Source: Prescottella defluvii (GTDB taxonomy: Bacteria > Actinomycetota > Actinomycetes > Mycobacteriales > Mycobacteriaceae). From it: 64,000 nt of DNA. Below are positions 49,274 to 60,169 of this stretch, piece by piece. The stretch is taken from contig NZ_JPOC01000006.1 in NCBI RefSeq assembly GCF_000738775.1, forward strand, positions 1-64,000, given 5' to 3'. A model generated the notes under the pieces. It worked only from the letters and a program-made list of their open reading frames with translations, was not told the DNA's origin and did no database searches. Position numbers and translations under genes: made by a program. Numbering within the stretch: position 1 is the stretch's first letter; every line of letters begins with the position of its first letter.

Positions 49274-50185
49274 TCAGCCGTAGCAGGGAGATGTGGGCTG
49301 ATCGGTGCGAGGTGACAGCAGTCCCCGGCAGGCCGCGAGTAGCCGTTCGCGCAGTTCCGTCGCCCGCTCGGCCAGTGCCACCTGTTCGCGGACGTAGTCG
49401 GCGCGGCCCTGCGGGGTTTCGATGCGGACGGGTTCGTAGCCGTAGTCGGACAGGTCGTAGGGGCTGGCCCGCATGTCGAGTTCCCGCGCGTCCGTTGCCA
49501 GTCGGAAGCAGTCGATGACGAGTTCGGATTCGACGAGCGGTCCGAGCTTGGTCGCCCACTTGTACAGGTCCATTCCGGCGTGCAGGCAGCCCGGTTGCTC
49601 CCGTGCGATCTGGTCGTCCCGCGACAGCGGCGCCTCGTTGCGGGGGACCGCGTCGGGGGTGAAGAAGCGGAAGGCGTCGAAGTGGGTGCAGCGCAACTGC
49701 ATCGACTCGACCACCTCGTCGGTGCCGGTGTGCCCGAGCCGCAGTGGGACCTGCGTGTGCCGGATCGCGTCGTTGCCGCCGCGGTAGACCATCGCCCACT
49801 CGTGCAGGCCGAAGCAGCTCAGGTGCGGGCGGCGCGCGGCGGTCGCGGACAGCAGTGCGGCGACGAACTCGACCGTCTCGCGGCGCCGCGCCAGCACGCC
49901 GGGGGACAGGGCCACGAGATCGTCGGAGCCCGCGCAGGCTTCGTAGCCGGAGTAGATCAGGTATTCCCGCGCCGAGCCGCCCGCGAGCGCGGTCCCGAAA
50001 CCCGGATGCCATCGCCGCAGTTGACTCGGCTTGACGCTGTAGTACGTGAACAGGAAGTCGTGCACCGGGTGCCGATCACCGGCCGCGCGGCGGCGCAGGT
50101 GCGGCCCGACGAGATCCGCCACCACCTCGTGGTGGCGGTCCCGTCGGGCGGTCCACACCTCTTCCGGCAGAACTGCCGAACTCAC
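49274..50185 (-). CDS. Conserved protein often annotated as 3-methyladenine DNA glycosylase
   Basis: 303 residues. The stretch HPVHDFLFTYYSVKPSQLRRWHPGFG and later GCLHAGMDLYKWATKLGPLV are, from memory, conserved in an actinobacterial family that databases call 3-methyladenine DNA glycosylase. I see no helix-hairpin-helix or other glycosylase motif, so the activity is not supported by the sequence itself. No signal peptide. It ends the lipoprotein side of the accessory segment and starts six bases before the CBS-domain operon's stop. Confidence 0.7.
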   Translation of the reverse strand: MSSAVLPEEVWTARRDRHHEVVADLVGPHLRRRAAGDRHPVHDFLFTYYSVKPSQLRRWHPGFGTALAGGSAREYLIYSGYEACAGSDDLVALSPGVLARRRETVEFVAALLSATAARRPHLSCFGLHEWAMVYRGGNDAIRHTQVPLRLGHTGTDEVVESMQLRCTHFDAFRFFTPDAVPRNEAPLSRDDQIAREQPGCLHAGMDLYKWATKLGPLVESELVIDCFRLATDARELDMRASPYDLSDYGYEPVRIETPQGRADYVREQVALAERATELRERLLAACRGLLSPRTDQPTSPCYG

Positions 50186-50191
50186 TTGCTC

Positions 50192-51280
50192 TCAGACCAC
50201 CTTCTGGCCGGGAATCGTGTCCACGATCCGGTGGGTGCCGTCGCGTACGGTGCCGACGAACTCCTCGACCAGATCCTCGAGCGCGACGATACCGATCACG
50301 GCGCCGGACGCGTCGACCACCGCCCCCAGGTGCGAGCTGGCGCGGCGCAGCCCGGCGAGGGCGTCGTCGAGCGGCAGGGTCACCGAGATGCGGGGCAGCC
50401 GTCGGATGTCGGAACGCGGAATCACCGTCTCCGGTCCGGCCGACTCGTCGGCGACCCGGTCGAGCACGTCCTTGAGATGCAGGTAGCCGACCAGTGCGCC
50501 GTCGGCGTCGCGCACCGGGTACCGCGAGTAGCCGGTCTCGATGACCGCCTCCTCGACCGAACCCAGGGTGGTGCCGTTGCCGGACAGTGGCACCGTGCGG
50601 ACCTTGTCGGACGGGATCATGACGTCGGCGACGGTGCGGCCCTCCGTCTCGAGCGCCTGCGTCAGACGTCGGTGCTCCTCCTCGTCGATCAGGCCCTCGG
50701 TGTGGGATTCGCCGATCATCTCGGACAGTTCGATCGAGGAGACGGTGGCGTCGAGTTCGTCCTTCGGTTCGACGCGCAGCATCCGCAGGATGCCGTTGGC
50801 GGTGATGTTGTAGAAGCCGATCAGTGGGCGCACCAGCTTGATGAACCCGAGGTGGATCGGAACCAGCAGCATCGCGGTCTTCTCCGGTCCGGCGATAGCG
50901 ATGTTCTTCGGGACCATCTCGCCGAGCAGGATGTGCAGGACCACGACCAGTCCCAGCGCGATCGTGAACGCGATGGGGTGCAGCAGCGACTCCGGGACGC
51001 CCAGCGCGTCCATCGGGGCCTCGATCAGGTGCGCGATGGCCGGTTCGCCGACCTTGCCGAGCAGGATCGAGCAGATCGTGATGCCCAACTGCGCGCCGGC
51101 GAGCATCAACGACAGGTTCTCGCCCGCGGTGATGACGGTGCCGGCCCGCTTCTTGCCCTGCGCCTGGAGGGCGTCGAGGCGGTCGCGGCGGGCGGTGATG
51201 AGTGCGAATTCGGCACCGACGAAGAACGCGTTGCCGGCGAGCAGGACGACGGTGAGCAGAACACCGAACAGGTCACCCAC
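50192..51280 (-). CDS. CNNM/CorC-type membrane protein with CBS pair (Rv1841c-like)
   Basis: 362 residues. An N-terminal DUF21/CNNM transmembrane domain (about 1-175, with [13 protein letters not shown] and [15 protein letters not shown]) is followed by two CBS domains (about 195-340; [13 protein letters not shown] and [15 protein letters not shown]). This family is implicated in magnesium or cobalt export. It lacks the C-terminal CorC_HlyC domain of its neighbour. The GTG start overlaps the upstream gene by eight bases. Confidence 0.88.
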   Translation of the reverse strand: MGDLFGVLLTVVLLAGNAFFVGAEFALITARRDRLDALQAQGKKRAGTVITAGENLSLMLAGAQLGITICSILLGKVGEPAIAHLIEAPMDALGVPESLLHPIAFTIALGLVVVLHILLGEMVPKNIAIAGPEKTAMLLVPIHLGFIKLVRPLIGFYNITANGILRMLRVEPKDELDATVSSIELSEMIGESHTEGLIDEEEHRRLTQALETEGRTVADVMIPSDKVRTVPLSGNGTTLGSVEEAVIETGYSRYPVRDADGALVGYLHLKDVLDRVADESAGPETVIPRSDIRRLPRISVTLPLDDALAGLRRASSHLGAVVDASGAVIGIVALEDLVEEFVGTVRDGTHRIVDTIPGQKVV

Positions 51281-52652
51281 GGTGGCTCTCCTCTCGTGTC
51301 GCGCCGATCGCGGGGACCGGGGTCAGCAGCACCCGGTCGATGCGGCGGCCGTCCATCGTCAGGACCCGGGCGATCCAACCGCGGCCGTCGGGGCCGATCG
51401 GATTGCCGTGTGCGTCGGGCAGCGGGACCTCGTCGCCCTCGACCGGGATTCGGCCCAGGCCGGTGAGGACCAGTCCGCCGAGGGTGTCGTACTCGCCCTC
51501 GGGCGCGGTGTAGCCGGTGGCCCGGGTGATCTCGTCGGTGCGCAGCAGACCCGAGCAGGACCAGCTGTGCCCCACCCGCTGGACGTCGATCTCCGGTTCG
51601 TCGTGTTCGTCGCGGACGTCGCCGAGGATCTCCTCGATCAGGTCCTCCATGGTGACCATGCCGGCGGTGCCGCCGTACTCGTCGACGACGAGCGCGACCT
51701 GCATGCCGTCGGCGCGGATCTGTTCCATCACCGAGTCGCCGTCGAGCGTGGACGGGACGACCGGGACGGCCTGCGCGAGGCTGTCGAGGCGGGTGACGGA
51801 GCGCCGCGCCGCCGGGACGGTGAACGCGTGCTTGATGTGCACGACGCCGACGGTGTTGTCGAGGTCGCCGTCCACGATCGGGAACCGGGAGAACCCGGTG
51901 CGGCTCGCGGCCTCCATCAGGTCGGAGACGGTCGCGTCGGTCTCGAGGGATTCGATCTTCACCCGGGGTGTCATGAGTTCCTCGGCGCTGAGGTCTCCGA
52001 ACCGCAGGGAGCGGTTCACCAGCAGTGCGGTGCCGGCGTCCAGCGAACCGCGTTCGGCGGACGTGCGGACCAGGGACCCGAGTTCCTGCGGGGACCGTGC
52101 GGACCGCAACTCCTCGGCGGGTTCGATGCCCAGGCGGCGAACCACCCAGTTGGCGGTGCCGTTGAGACCGTTGATGGCCCACTTGAAGATCAGTGAGAAA
52201 CCGGCCTGCAGGCCGGCGGTGGCGCGGGCGGTGGACAGCGGCCGGGAGATGGCCAGGTTTTTCGGGACCAGTTCACCGAAGATCATCGAGAACGACGTCG
52301 CGATGATCAGGGCAAGCGCCAGCGAGACCCCGCTCGATGTCGATGCGGACAACCCGATCGCGTCGAGCAGCGGGGTGATGAACCGGGCCAGCACCGGTTC
52401 CGCGAGGTAACCGGTGATCAGTGTCGTGATGGTGATGCCGAGCTGCGCGCCGGACAGCTGGAACGAGAGCGTGCGGTGCGCGTGCTGGACCTGTCGGGCG
52501 CGTCGGTCGCCGTCACGCGCGTGGGCGTCGACGGTGCTGCGCTCGAGGGCGGTGAGGGAGAATTCCGCCGCCACGAAGATGGCGGTGCCTGCGGTCAAGG
52601 CTACGAAGCCGACCAGGCTGAAGGTGGTGAGGGCGATGTCTGCGATGTTCAC
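51273..52652 (-). CDS. CNNM/CorC-type membrane protein with CBS pair and CorC_HlyC domain (Rv1842c-like)
   Basis: 459 residues. DUF21/CNNM transmembrane domain ([29 protein letters not shown]), CBS pair ([16 protein letters not shown] to [16 protein letters not shown]) and C-terminal CorC_HlyC domain ([19 protein letters not shown]). Adjacent paralogues overlapping by eight bases suggest a heteromeric transporter, as in M. tuberculosis. GTG 52652 is used; it is one base after the stop of a small acidic ORF. Confidence 0.89.
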   Translation of the reverse strand: MNIADIALTTFSLVGFVALTAGTAIFVAAEFSLTALERSTVDAHARDGDRRARQVQHAHRTLSFQLSGAQLGITITTLITGYLAEPVLARFITPLLDAIGLSASTSSGVSLALALIIATSFSMIFGELVPKNLAISRPLSTARATAGLQAGFSLIFKWAINGLNGTANWVVRRLGIEPAEELRSARSPQELGSLVRTSAERGSLDAGTALLVNRSLRFGDLSAEELMTPRVKIESLETDATVSDLMEAASRTGFSRFPIVDGDLDNTVGVVHIKHAFTVPAARRSVTRLDSLAQAVPVVPSTLDGDSVMEQIRADGMQVALVVDEYGGTAGMVTMEDLIEEILGDVRDEHDEPEIDVQRVGHSWSCSGLLRTDEITRATGYTAPEGEYDTLGGLVLTGLGRIPVEGDEVPLPDAHGNPIGPDGRGWIARVLTMDGRRIDRVLLTPVPAIGATREESHRG

Positions 52653-52653
52653 G

Positions 52654-52893
52654 TCAGCACCGCTCGCCGAGTGTTTCGGGGCCGCCGGGTTTGTCTCCCG
52701 GCTCGGTAGAGGAGCCCTCTGAGGTTTCGGAGGAGCCTTCGACGCCGGCGGACTCGGTGGTCGAGCCTTCGGAGGTCGCTGAGGTGGCTGCGGCGGGTGT
52801 GTCGGGGGGCGTGTGTATGGGTGCCTCGGGCACCTGGGTCCTCTCGGTCGGGCGGCGCAATGCGTCACGAACAACGGATGCTGCGCCGAGCAT
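52654..52893 (-). CDS. Possible small acidic low-complexity protein
   Basis: A 79-residue ORF from ATG 52893 in the otherwise empty gap between guaB1 and the CorC-like gene. The second half is Ser/Thr/Glu/Gly-rich ([20 protein letters not shown]). It ends one base before the next gene's GTG, which would suit translational coupling, but composition alone could explain the open frame. No family recognised. Confidence 0.35.
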   Translation of the reverse strand: MLGAASVVRDALRRPTERTQVPEAPIHTPPDTPAAATSATSEGSTTESAGVEGSSETSEGSSTEPGDKPGGPETLGERC

Positions 52894-52977
52894 ATTCCGG
52901 AAACGAAGCCTCCACTGTACCGACCAGGCCTCGAACGGGATGAAACGGACACTCGGTGGCGCGGTCGGTGCGGGTGT

Positions 52978-55490
<2,513 letters not shown>

Positions 55491-55582
55491 GGTTCCTCCA
55501 GGTGGCGTCGAGCGAGTCGTTAGTTGAAGATTTGATTTTATTCTCAGGGGTGGCAACGCCGGCCGGGCGCGGGACATTCCCG

Positions 55583-56455
55583 TCAGCGCGTGACCGGCGC
55601 CGGTGCCGGCTGCAGCGTCGCCTGACCGCGGGAGAGCGCGATCGTGGTCCACACCATGACGGCGGCCGCGACCGCGATGACCGCGATCCCGGCACCGGAG
55701 ACACGCAGGCGTTCGTCGAGCACCGTCATCCCGAGGAAGATCGCGATCACCGGTTCGCCGATCGTCATGGCCGGCAGCGACGCCGACAGCGGGCCCACCT
55801 GGAAGGCACGCTGCTGCAGATACACCCCGGCGATCCCGGCCGCGAGCAGCGCATACGTCTGCCACGCACCGACGACCTCGACGAACCCGCGCTCGAGGAG
55901 ATCGGTCACATACTTGGTGAACGCCACCGCCACCCCGTACAGCGCACCGCTCGCCGCGCCGAGCAGCAGCGCCCGGCGCCCGGGTGCGACCCGCGGGGAC
56001 AGCCCGACCAGTGTCGCGACCGCGATGGCGACCACGGTCACCGTCAGCGGGAGCGCCCACCGCGCCCACGGTGCGTCGGTGCCGCCCTCGGTGGGGTTGC
56101 CGACGACGAGAAACACCGCCAGCGCGGCACTGAGCGCGACCGCAAGACCCCACGAGCTGCGCGGGAACCGGGTTCCGGAGAACCGCGCCGACAGCGGCAA
56201 CGCGAACAGCAGCGCCGTGACCAGCAGCGGTTGCACCACCAGCACCGATCCCAGCGCCAGCGCCACCACCTGCATCAGATAGCCGCCGCCGTCGCCGAGC
56301 AGGCCCGCCCACCAGCGGGGACTGCGCATCAGCGATGCGATGAGGGACTGCTCCTCCGGGACCTGCGCCGCCGCGCTCTGCTGCGCGACCGAGGCACACG
56401 CGAACAGGAATGCCGCGATCAGTGCGCACAGGACGGAGGCGAGCATCGGACTCAC
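55583..56455 (-). CDS. DMT-superfamily-like multi-pass membrane protein
   Basis: 290 residues with about nine or ten hydrophobic helices and the EamA-like ending (LPAMTIGEPVIAIFLGMTVL, DERLRVSGAGIAVIAVAAAV). Likely a drug/metabolite-type exporter; substrate unknown. GTG 56455 overlaps the helicase stop by four bases (GTGA), so it is translated with the DEAD-box gene; ATG 56446 is an alternative. Confidence 0.84.
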   Translation of the reverse strand: MSPMLASVLCALIAAFLFACASVAQQSAAAQVPEEQSLIASLMRSPRWWAGLLGDGGGYLMQVVALALGSVLVVQPLLVTALLFALPLSARFSGTRFPRSSWGLAVALSAALAVFLVVGNPTEGGTDAPWARWALPLTVTVVAIAVATLVGLSPRVAPGRRALLLGAASGALYGVAVAFTKYVTDLLERGFVEVVGAWQTYALLAAGIAGVYLQQRAFQVGPLSASLPAMTIGEPVIAIFLGMTVLDERLRVSGAGIAVIAVAAAVMVWTTIALSRGQATLQPAPAPVTR

Positions 56456-57831
56456 GCACCCCCGCGGCGTCTGCGGCTCCGCGGCGGCGACCCGGGCCGT
56501 GCCCGACGCTGGTCGCCGCGGCCGGGTTGCTGCGCGCCGCCACGGCCCTTCTCCGCTGCCGCGCCGCGGGGCGGCAGCGCCGTGCCCCGCAGGGACACCC
56601 GGGTGGGCCGCTCGTCCTTCGCGACTTCGCGGGCCGGCGGCTCCGGCACCGGGACGCCGCTGGGGCGGCGTGCCCCGGTGATCTCGGCCAGCCGGGGGTC
56701 GTTCGGCCCGACGGTGATCGGTTCGACGTCGACCCCGGCCGCGCGCATCACCTTGGCGGCGGGGGCGCGCTCGTCCTCGGCGACCAGCGTGACCACCGAG
56801 CCGGATTCGCCGGCGCGGGCGGTGCGACCGGCACGGTGCAGGTACGCCTTGGCCTCGGTCGGCGGATCGACGTGGACGACGAGGGAGACATCGTCGACGT
56901 GGATGCCGCGCGCGGCGACGTCCGTGGCCACGAGGACCGGCCGGGTGCCGTCGGTGAACTCCGCGAGCGTCCGCGTCCGGTGCCCCTGCGGCTTGTCGCC
57001 GTGCAGCGCACCCGCGTCGACACCGACGGCCCGCAACTGCTCGTGCAGCCGGTCGACGCCGTGTTTGGTCCGCACGAACAGCAGTGTGCGCCCCGACCGG
57101 GACGCGATCCGCGCGACGACCTCCGGCTTGTCGGCCCGGTCGACGTACAGCACGTGGTGCGTCATCGTCTCCACCGACGCCTCCGGCGGTGCCGTCGCGT
57201 GCAGCACCGGATCGGTGAGGTAGCGGCGGACCAGGGCGTCGACCTCGCCGTCGAGCGTCGCGGAGAACAGCAGCCGCTGCGCCTGCGCGGGTGTCCGGTC
57301 GAGCACCTCCGTCACCTGCGGCAGGAACCCCAACTCGGCCATGTGATCGGCCTCGTCGACGGTGGTGACGACGACGTCGTCGAGCACGATGGTGCCCTGT
57401 GCCAGGTGGTCGGCGATCCGCCCGGGCGTACCGACCACGATGTCCGCGACCCGGGACAGCCGCACCGCCTGCGCCTTGAACGGGACCCCGCCGACCAGCA
57501 GCGCGATCCGCAGGCCCAGCGACAGTGCCGCCTCGTCGAGCGCCTTGTCGATCTGGGCGGCCAGCTCCCGGGTGGGCGCGAGCACCACGCCGCGGGGCCG
57601 GCCCGGCCGGCTCGCCTTCCCGATGAGCCGCACCAGCATCGGCAACCCGAACGCCAGGGTCTTGCCGGAACCGGTCGGCGCGCGGCCGAGGACGTCCCGT
57701 CCGGCGAGGATGTCCGGGATCGTCGCCGCCTGGATCGGGAACGGCGTCTTCACCCCGTCTCGGCCCAGCGCGTGCACGAGCGTGGGCGGGAGTCCCAGGC
57801 GGGCGAAGGTGACGTCGGAGCTGTCGGGCAT
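56452..57831 (-). CDS. DEAD-box RNA helicase with short basic tail
   Basis: 459 residues. Q-motif region FARLGLPPTLVHALGRDGV, Walker A APTGSGKT, VDEADHM (DEAD box), FSATLDGEV (SAT), and HRAGRTARAG (motif VI) are all present. The last about 45 residues are Arg/Gly/Pro-rich. Probably unwinds structured RNA in ribosome assembly or decay. Paralogue of the helicase at 60170. ATG 57831 gives a normal N-terminus. Overlaps the DMT-like gene. Confidence 0.93.
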   Translation of the reverse strand: MPDSSDVTFARLGLPPTLVHALGRDGVKTPFPIQAATIPDILAGRDVLGRAPTGSGKTLAFGLPMLVRLIGKASRPGRPRGVVLAPTRELAAQIDKALDEAALSLGLRIALLVGGVPFKAQAVRLSRVADIVVGTPGRIADHLAQGTIVLDDVVVTTVDEADHMAELGFLPQVTEVLDRTPAQAQRLLFSATLDGEVDALVRRYLTDPVLHATAPPEASVETMTHHVLYVDRADKPEVVARIASRSGRTLLFVRTKHGVDRLHEQLRAVGVDAGALHGDKPQGHRTRTLAEFTDGTRPVLVATDVAARGIHVDDVSLVVHVDPPTEAKAYLHRAGRTARAGESGSVVTLVAEDERAPAAKVMRAAGVDVEPITVGPNDPRLAEITGARRPSGVPVPEPPAREVAKDERPTRVSLRGTALPPRGAAAEKGRGGAQQPGRGDQRRARPGSPPRSRRRRGGA

Positions 57832-57987
57832 CGGGATGGGGTGCCTCCATGAGGGCCGGTGAAGAACCGGGCACCAGACCCGGCACGAACGCAGGTCGCG
57901 CGTGAAGTCACAGGTTACCGCCGGGTGGCACAATCCAGGATTCCATGCGGACGGGTCCCGGCGTCCGCAACGCGCGAGGAGGTAGTC

Positions 57988-58491
57988 GTGTCCGAATCCG
58001 ATCGTTCCGGAGCACCGGTGTCCGAAACCGAGTTCCGGCATCTGCGGCGGTGCGTCGAACTGGCGGCCGAGGCGCTCGAGGCCGGTGACGAGCCGTTCGG
58101 CTCGGTGTTGGCGACCGCCGACGGGACCGCCGTCGCCGAGGACCGCAACCGCATCGCCGACGGAGACCGGACCCGGCATCCGGAGTTCGAGCTGGCCCGC
58201 TGGGCCGCCGAACACCTGACGGTCGAGGAACGCGCTGCCGCGACGGTGTACACGTCGGGGGAGCACTGCCCGATGTGCGCGGCCGCGCACGCGTGGGTGG
58301 GTCTGGGCCGCATCGTCTACGTGGCCTCCACCGAGCAGTTGGTGGGCTGGCTCACCGAGATGGGGGTGCCGCCGGCGCCGGTGGCCCCGCTGCCGATCCG
58401 GGCCGTCGCCCCCGGTGTCACCGTCGTCGGGCCGATCCCGGAGCTGGTCGAGGACGTGCACGCGCTGCACCGTCGGCTGCACGGGGCCTGA
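57988..58491 (+). CDS. CMP/dCMP-type zinc deaminase
   Basis: 167 residues of the cytidine deaminase superfamily: the zinc site is HPEFE (in place of the usual HAE) plus EHCPMCAAAH (in place of PCxxC). The overall size and the GDEPFGSVLA region resemble guanine deaminase or tRNA-adenosine deaminase-like nucleoside deaminases. Substrate undecided; purine salvage fits nearby guaB1. GTG 57988 follows GAGGAGG by about six bases. Confidence 0.86.
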   Translation: MSESDRSGAPVSETEFRHLRRCVELAAEALEAGDEPFGSVLATADGTAVAEDRNRIADGDRTRHPEFELARWAAEHLTVEERAAATVYTSGEHCPMCAAAHAWVGLGRIVYVASTEQLVGWLTEMGVPPAPVAPLPIRAVAPGVTVVGPIPELVEDVHALHRRLHGA

Positions 58492-58496
58492 CACAC

Positions 58497-58532
58497 GAAT
58501 CGGGGCGGACGCCGTAGCGTCCGCCCCGATTC
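58497..58532. terminator. Bidirectional terminator between deaminase and gnd
   Basis: A 16-bp perfect inverted repeat (58497-58512 with 58517-58532) and a 4-base CGTA loop lies between the two convergent stops (58491 and 58552). Confidence 0.85.
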
Positions 58533-58551
58533 ACCTGTCCGGTGAGGAGAC

Positions 58552-60012
58552 TCAGGCCTCGATCTCGGAGCGGTCGCCGCTCCAGAGGGTGTGGAACTTG
58601 CCCGGCATGTCGACCCGCTCGTAGGTGTGAGCGCCGAAGAAGTCACGCTGACCCTGCGTCAGCGCGGCCGGCAGCCGCTCGGCGCGCAGACCGTCGTAGT
58701 ACGACAGCGACGACGCGAACGCCGGCACCGGGATGCCGAGCGTGGTCGCGGTGACGACGACCCGACGCCAGCTGTCGATCGCGGTCTCGATCGCCTCGCG
58801 GAAGTACGGCTCCACGATGAGCGACGTCAGATCCGGGTTGGTGTCGTACGCCTCCTTGATCCGGTTCAGGAAGCGGGCGCGGATGATGCAGCCGCCGCGC
58901 CAGATCGTGGCCATGTCGCCCGGGGTGAGATCCCAGCCGTACTCGTCGCTGCCGGCGCGGATCTGGTCGAAGCCCTGCGCGTACGCGACGATCTTCGACG
59001 CGTACAGCGCGCGACGGATGTCCTCGGTGAACTGCGCGACATCGGTGGGCTTGGCGCCGAGTGCACCGGACGCCAGTCCCTGCGCGGCCTTGCGCTGCTC
59101 GCGCGAACCGGACAGGGCGCGCGCGAACACTGCCTCGGCGATGCCGGTGACCGGCACACCCAGGTCCAGCGCGGACTTGACCGTCCAGCGGCCGGTGCCC
59201 TTCTGCTCGGCGGCGTCGACGATGACGTCGACGAGGGCCTTGCCGGTCTTGGCGTCCTTCTGGCGCAGCACCTCGGCGGTGATCTCCACCAGGTAGCTCT
59301 CGAGGTCGCCGCCGTTCCACTCGGTGAACACGTCGGCGACCTGCTCGGCGTCGAAGCCGAGGGCGTCGCGGAACAGGTTGTACGCCTCGCCGATCAGCTG
59401 CATGTCGGCGTACTCGATGCCGTTGTGCACCATCTTCACGAAATGGCCGGAGCCGTCCGGGCCGATGTGCGTGCAGCACGGGGTGCCGTCGACGTGCGCC
59501 GAGATCGACTCGAGCAGCGGGCCCAGCGCCGCGTACGACTCCTTGGGGCCGCCCGGCATGATCGACGGGCCGTTGAGCGCGCCCTCCTCGCCGCCGGAGA
59601 TGCCGGCGCCGACGAAGTGCAGGCCACGCTCGCGCAGCGCCGCCTCACGACGGATCGTGTCGGTGTACAGCGCGTTGCCGCCGTCGATGATGATGTCGCC
59701 GGGCTCCATCGCGTTCGCGAGTTCCTCGATGACCGAATCCGTGGCGTCGCCGGCTTTGACCATGATCAGCACGCGTCGCGGCTTCTGCAGCGCGCCGACG
59801 AACTCCTCGATGGTCTCGGTCCGGACGAAATCACCGTCGTCACCGTGCTCGGCGATCAGCGCATCGGTCTTGGCGACACTGCGGTTGTGCAGCGCCACGG
59901 TGTGGCCGTGGCGAGCAAAGTTGCGGGCGATGTTGGATCCCATAACGGCCAGCCCGGTGACGCCGATCTGGGCGCGGGCAGCCTCGGTGCTGGCAGAGGT
60001 CTCGATGGTCAT
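58552..60012 (-). CDS. gnd: 6-phosphogluconate dehydrogenase, decarboxylating (Gnd1-like)
   Basis: 486 residues, the long dimeric form. N-terminal NADP-binding fold GVTGLAVMGSNIARNFARHG, substrate site VGAGISGGEEGALNGPSIMP and KMVHNGIEYADMQLIGEAYN with the catalytic lysine. It oxidises 6-phosphogluconate to ribulose 5-phosphate in the pentose phosphate pathway. ATG 60012 follows GGGGGAAG by seven bases. Matches the Rv1844c position beside guaB1 and the BlaR1/BlaI pair. Confidence 0.95.
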   Translation of the reverse strand: MTIETSASTEAARAQIGVTGLAVMGSNIARNFARHGHTVALHNRSVAKTDALIAEHGDDGDFVRTETIEEFVGALQKPRRVLIMVKAGDATDSVIEELANAMEPGDIIIDGGNALYTDTIRREAALRERGLHFVGAGISGGEEGALNGPSIMPGGPKESYAALGPLLESISAHVDGTPCCTHIGPDGSGHFVKMVHNGIEYADMQLIGEAYNLFRDALGFDAEQVADVFTEWNGGDLESYLVEITAEVLRQKDAKTGKALVDVIVDAAEQKGTGRWTVKSALDLGVPVTGIAEAVFARALSGSREQRKAAQGLASGALGAKPTDVAQFTEDIRRALYASKIVAYAQGFDQIRAGSDEYGWDLTPGDMATIWRGGCIIRARFLNRIKEAYDTNPDLTSLIVEPYFREAIETAIDSWRRVVVTATTLGIPVPAFASSLSYYDGLRAERLPAALTQGQRDFFGAHTYERVDMPGKFHTLWSGDRSEIEA

Positions 60013-60093
60013 GGTTACAGCTTCCCCCGTGTGCCCCCACACGCGCGAATCGGCCCCGCCGTTCGGGCTGTTCGGGACATGCCCCGGGCATAC

Positions 60094-60137
60094 GCATCGG
60101 CCCCGACCGCCCTGTGAGGGGCGGCCGGGGCCGATGC
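60094..60137 (-). terminator. Terminator of the long DEAD-box helicase gene
   Basis: A 19-bp stem with a 6-base loop lies 32 bases after the helicase stop. The one imperfect position is a G-U pair only on the minus-strand transcript, fixing its direction. Confidence 0.8.
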
Positions 60138-60169
60138 ATATGACGGTCGATCAACGACCGGTGCGTCTA

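Noticed and set aside
45179-50185. A multi-gene defence island around the CoiA/RNase III-like gene
   Set aside because: Neighbours are a lipoate ligase, a lipoprotein and a putative glycosylase-like protein; no recognised defence gene is adjacent, so only the single gene is proposed.
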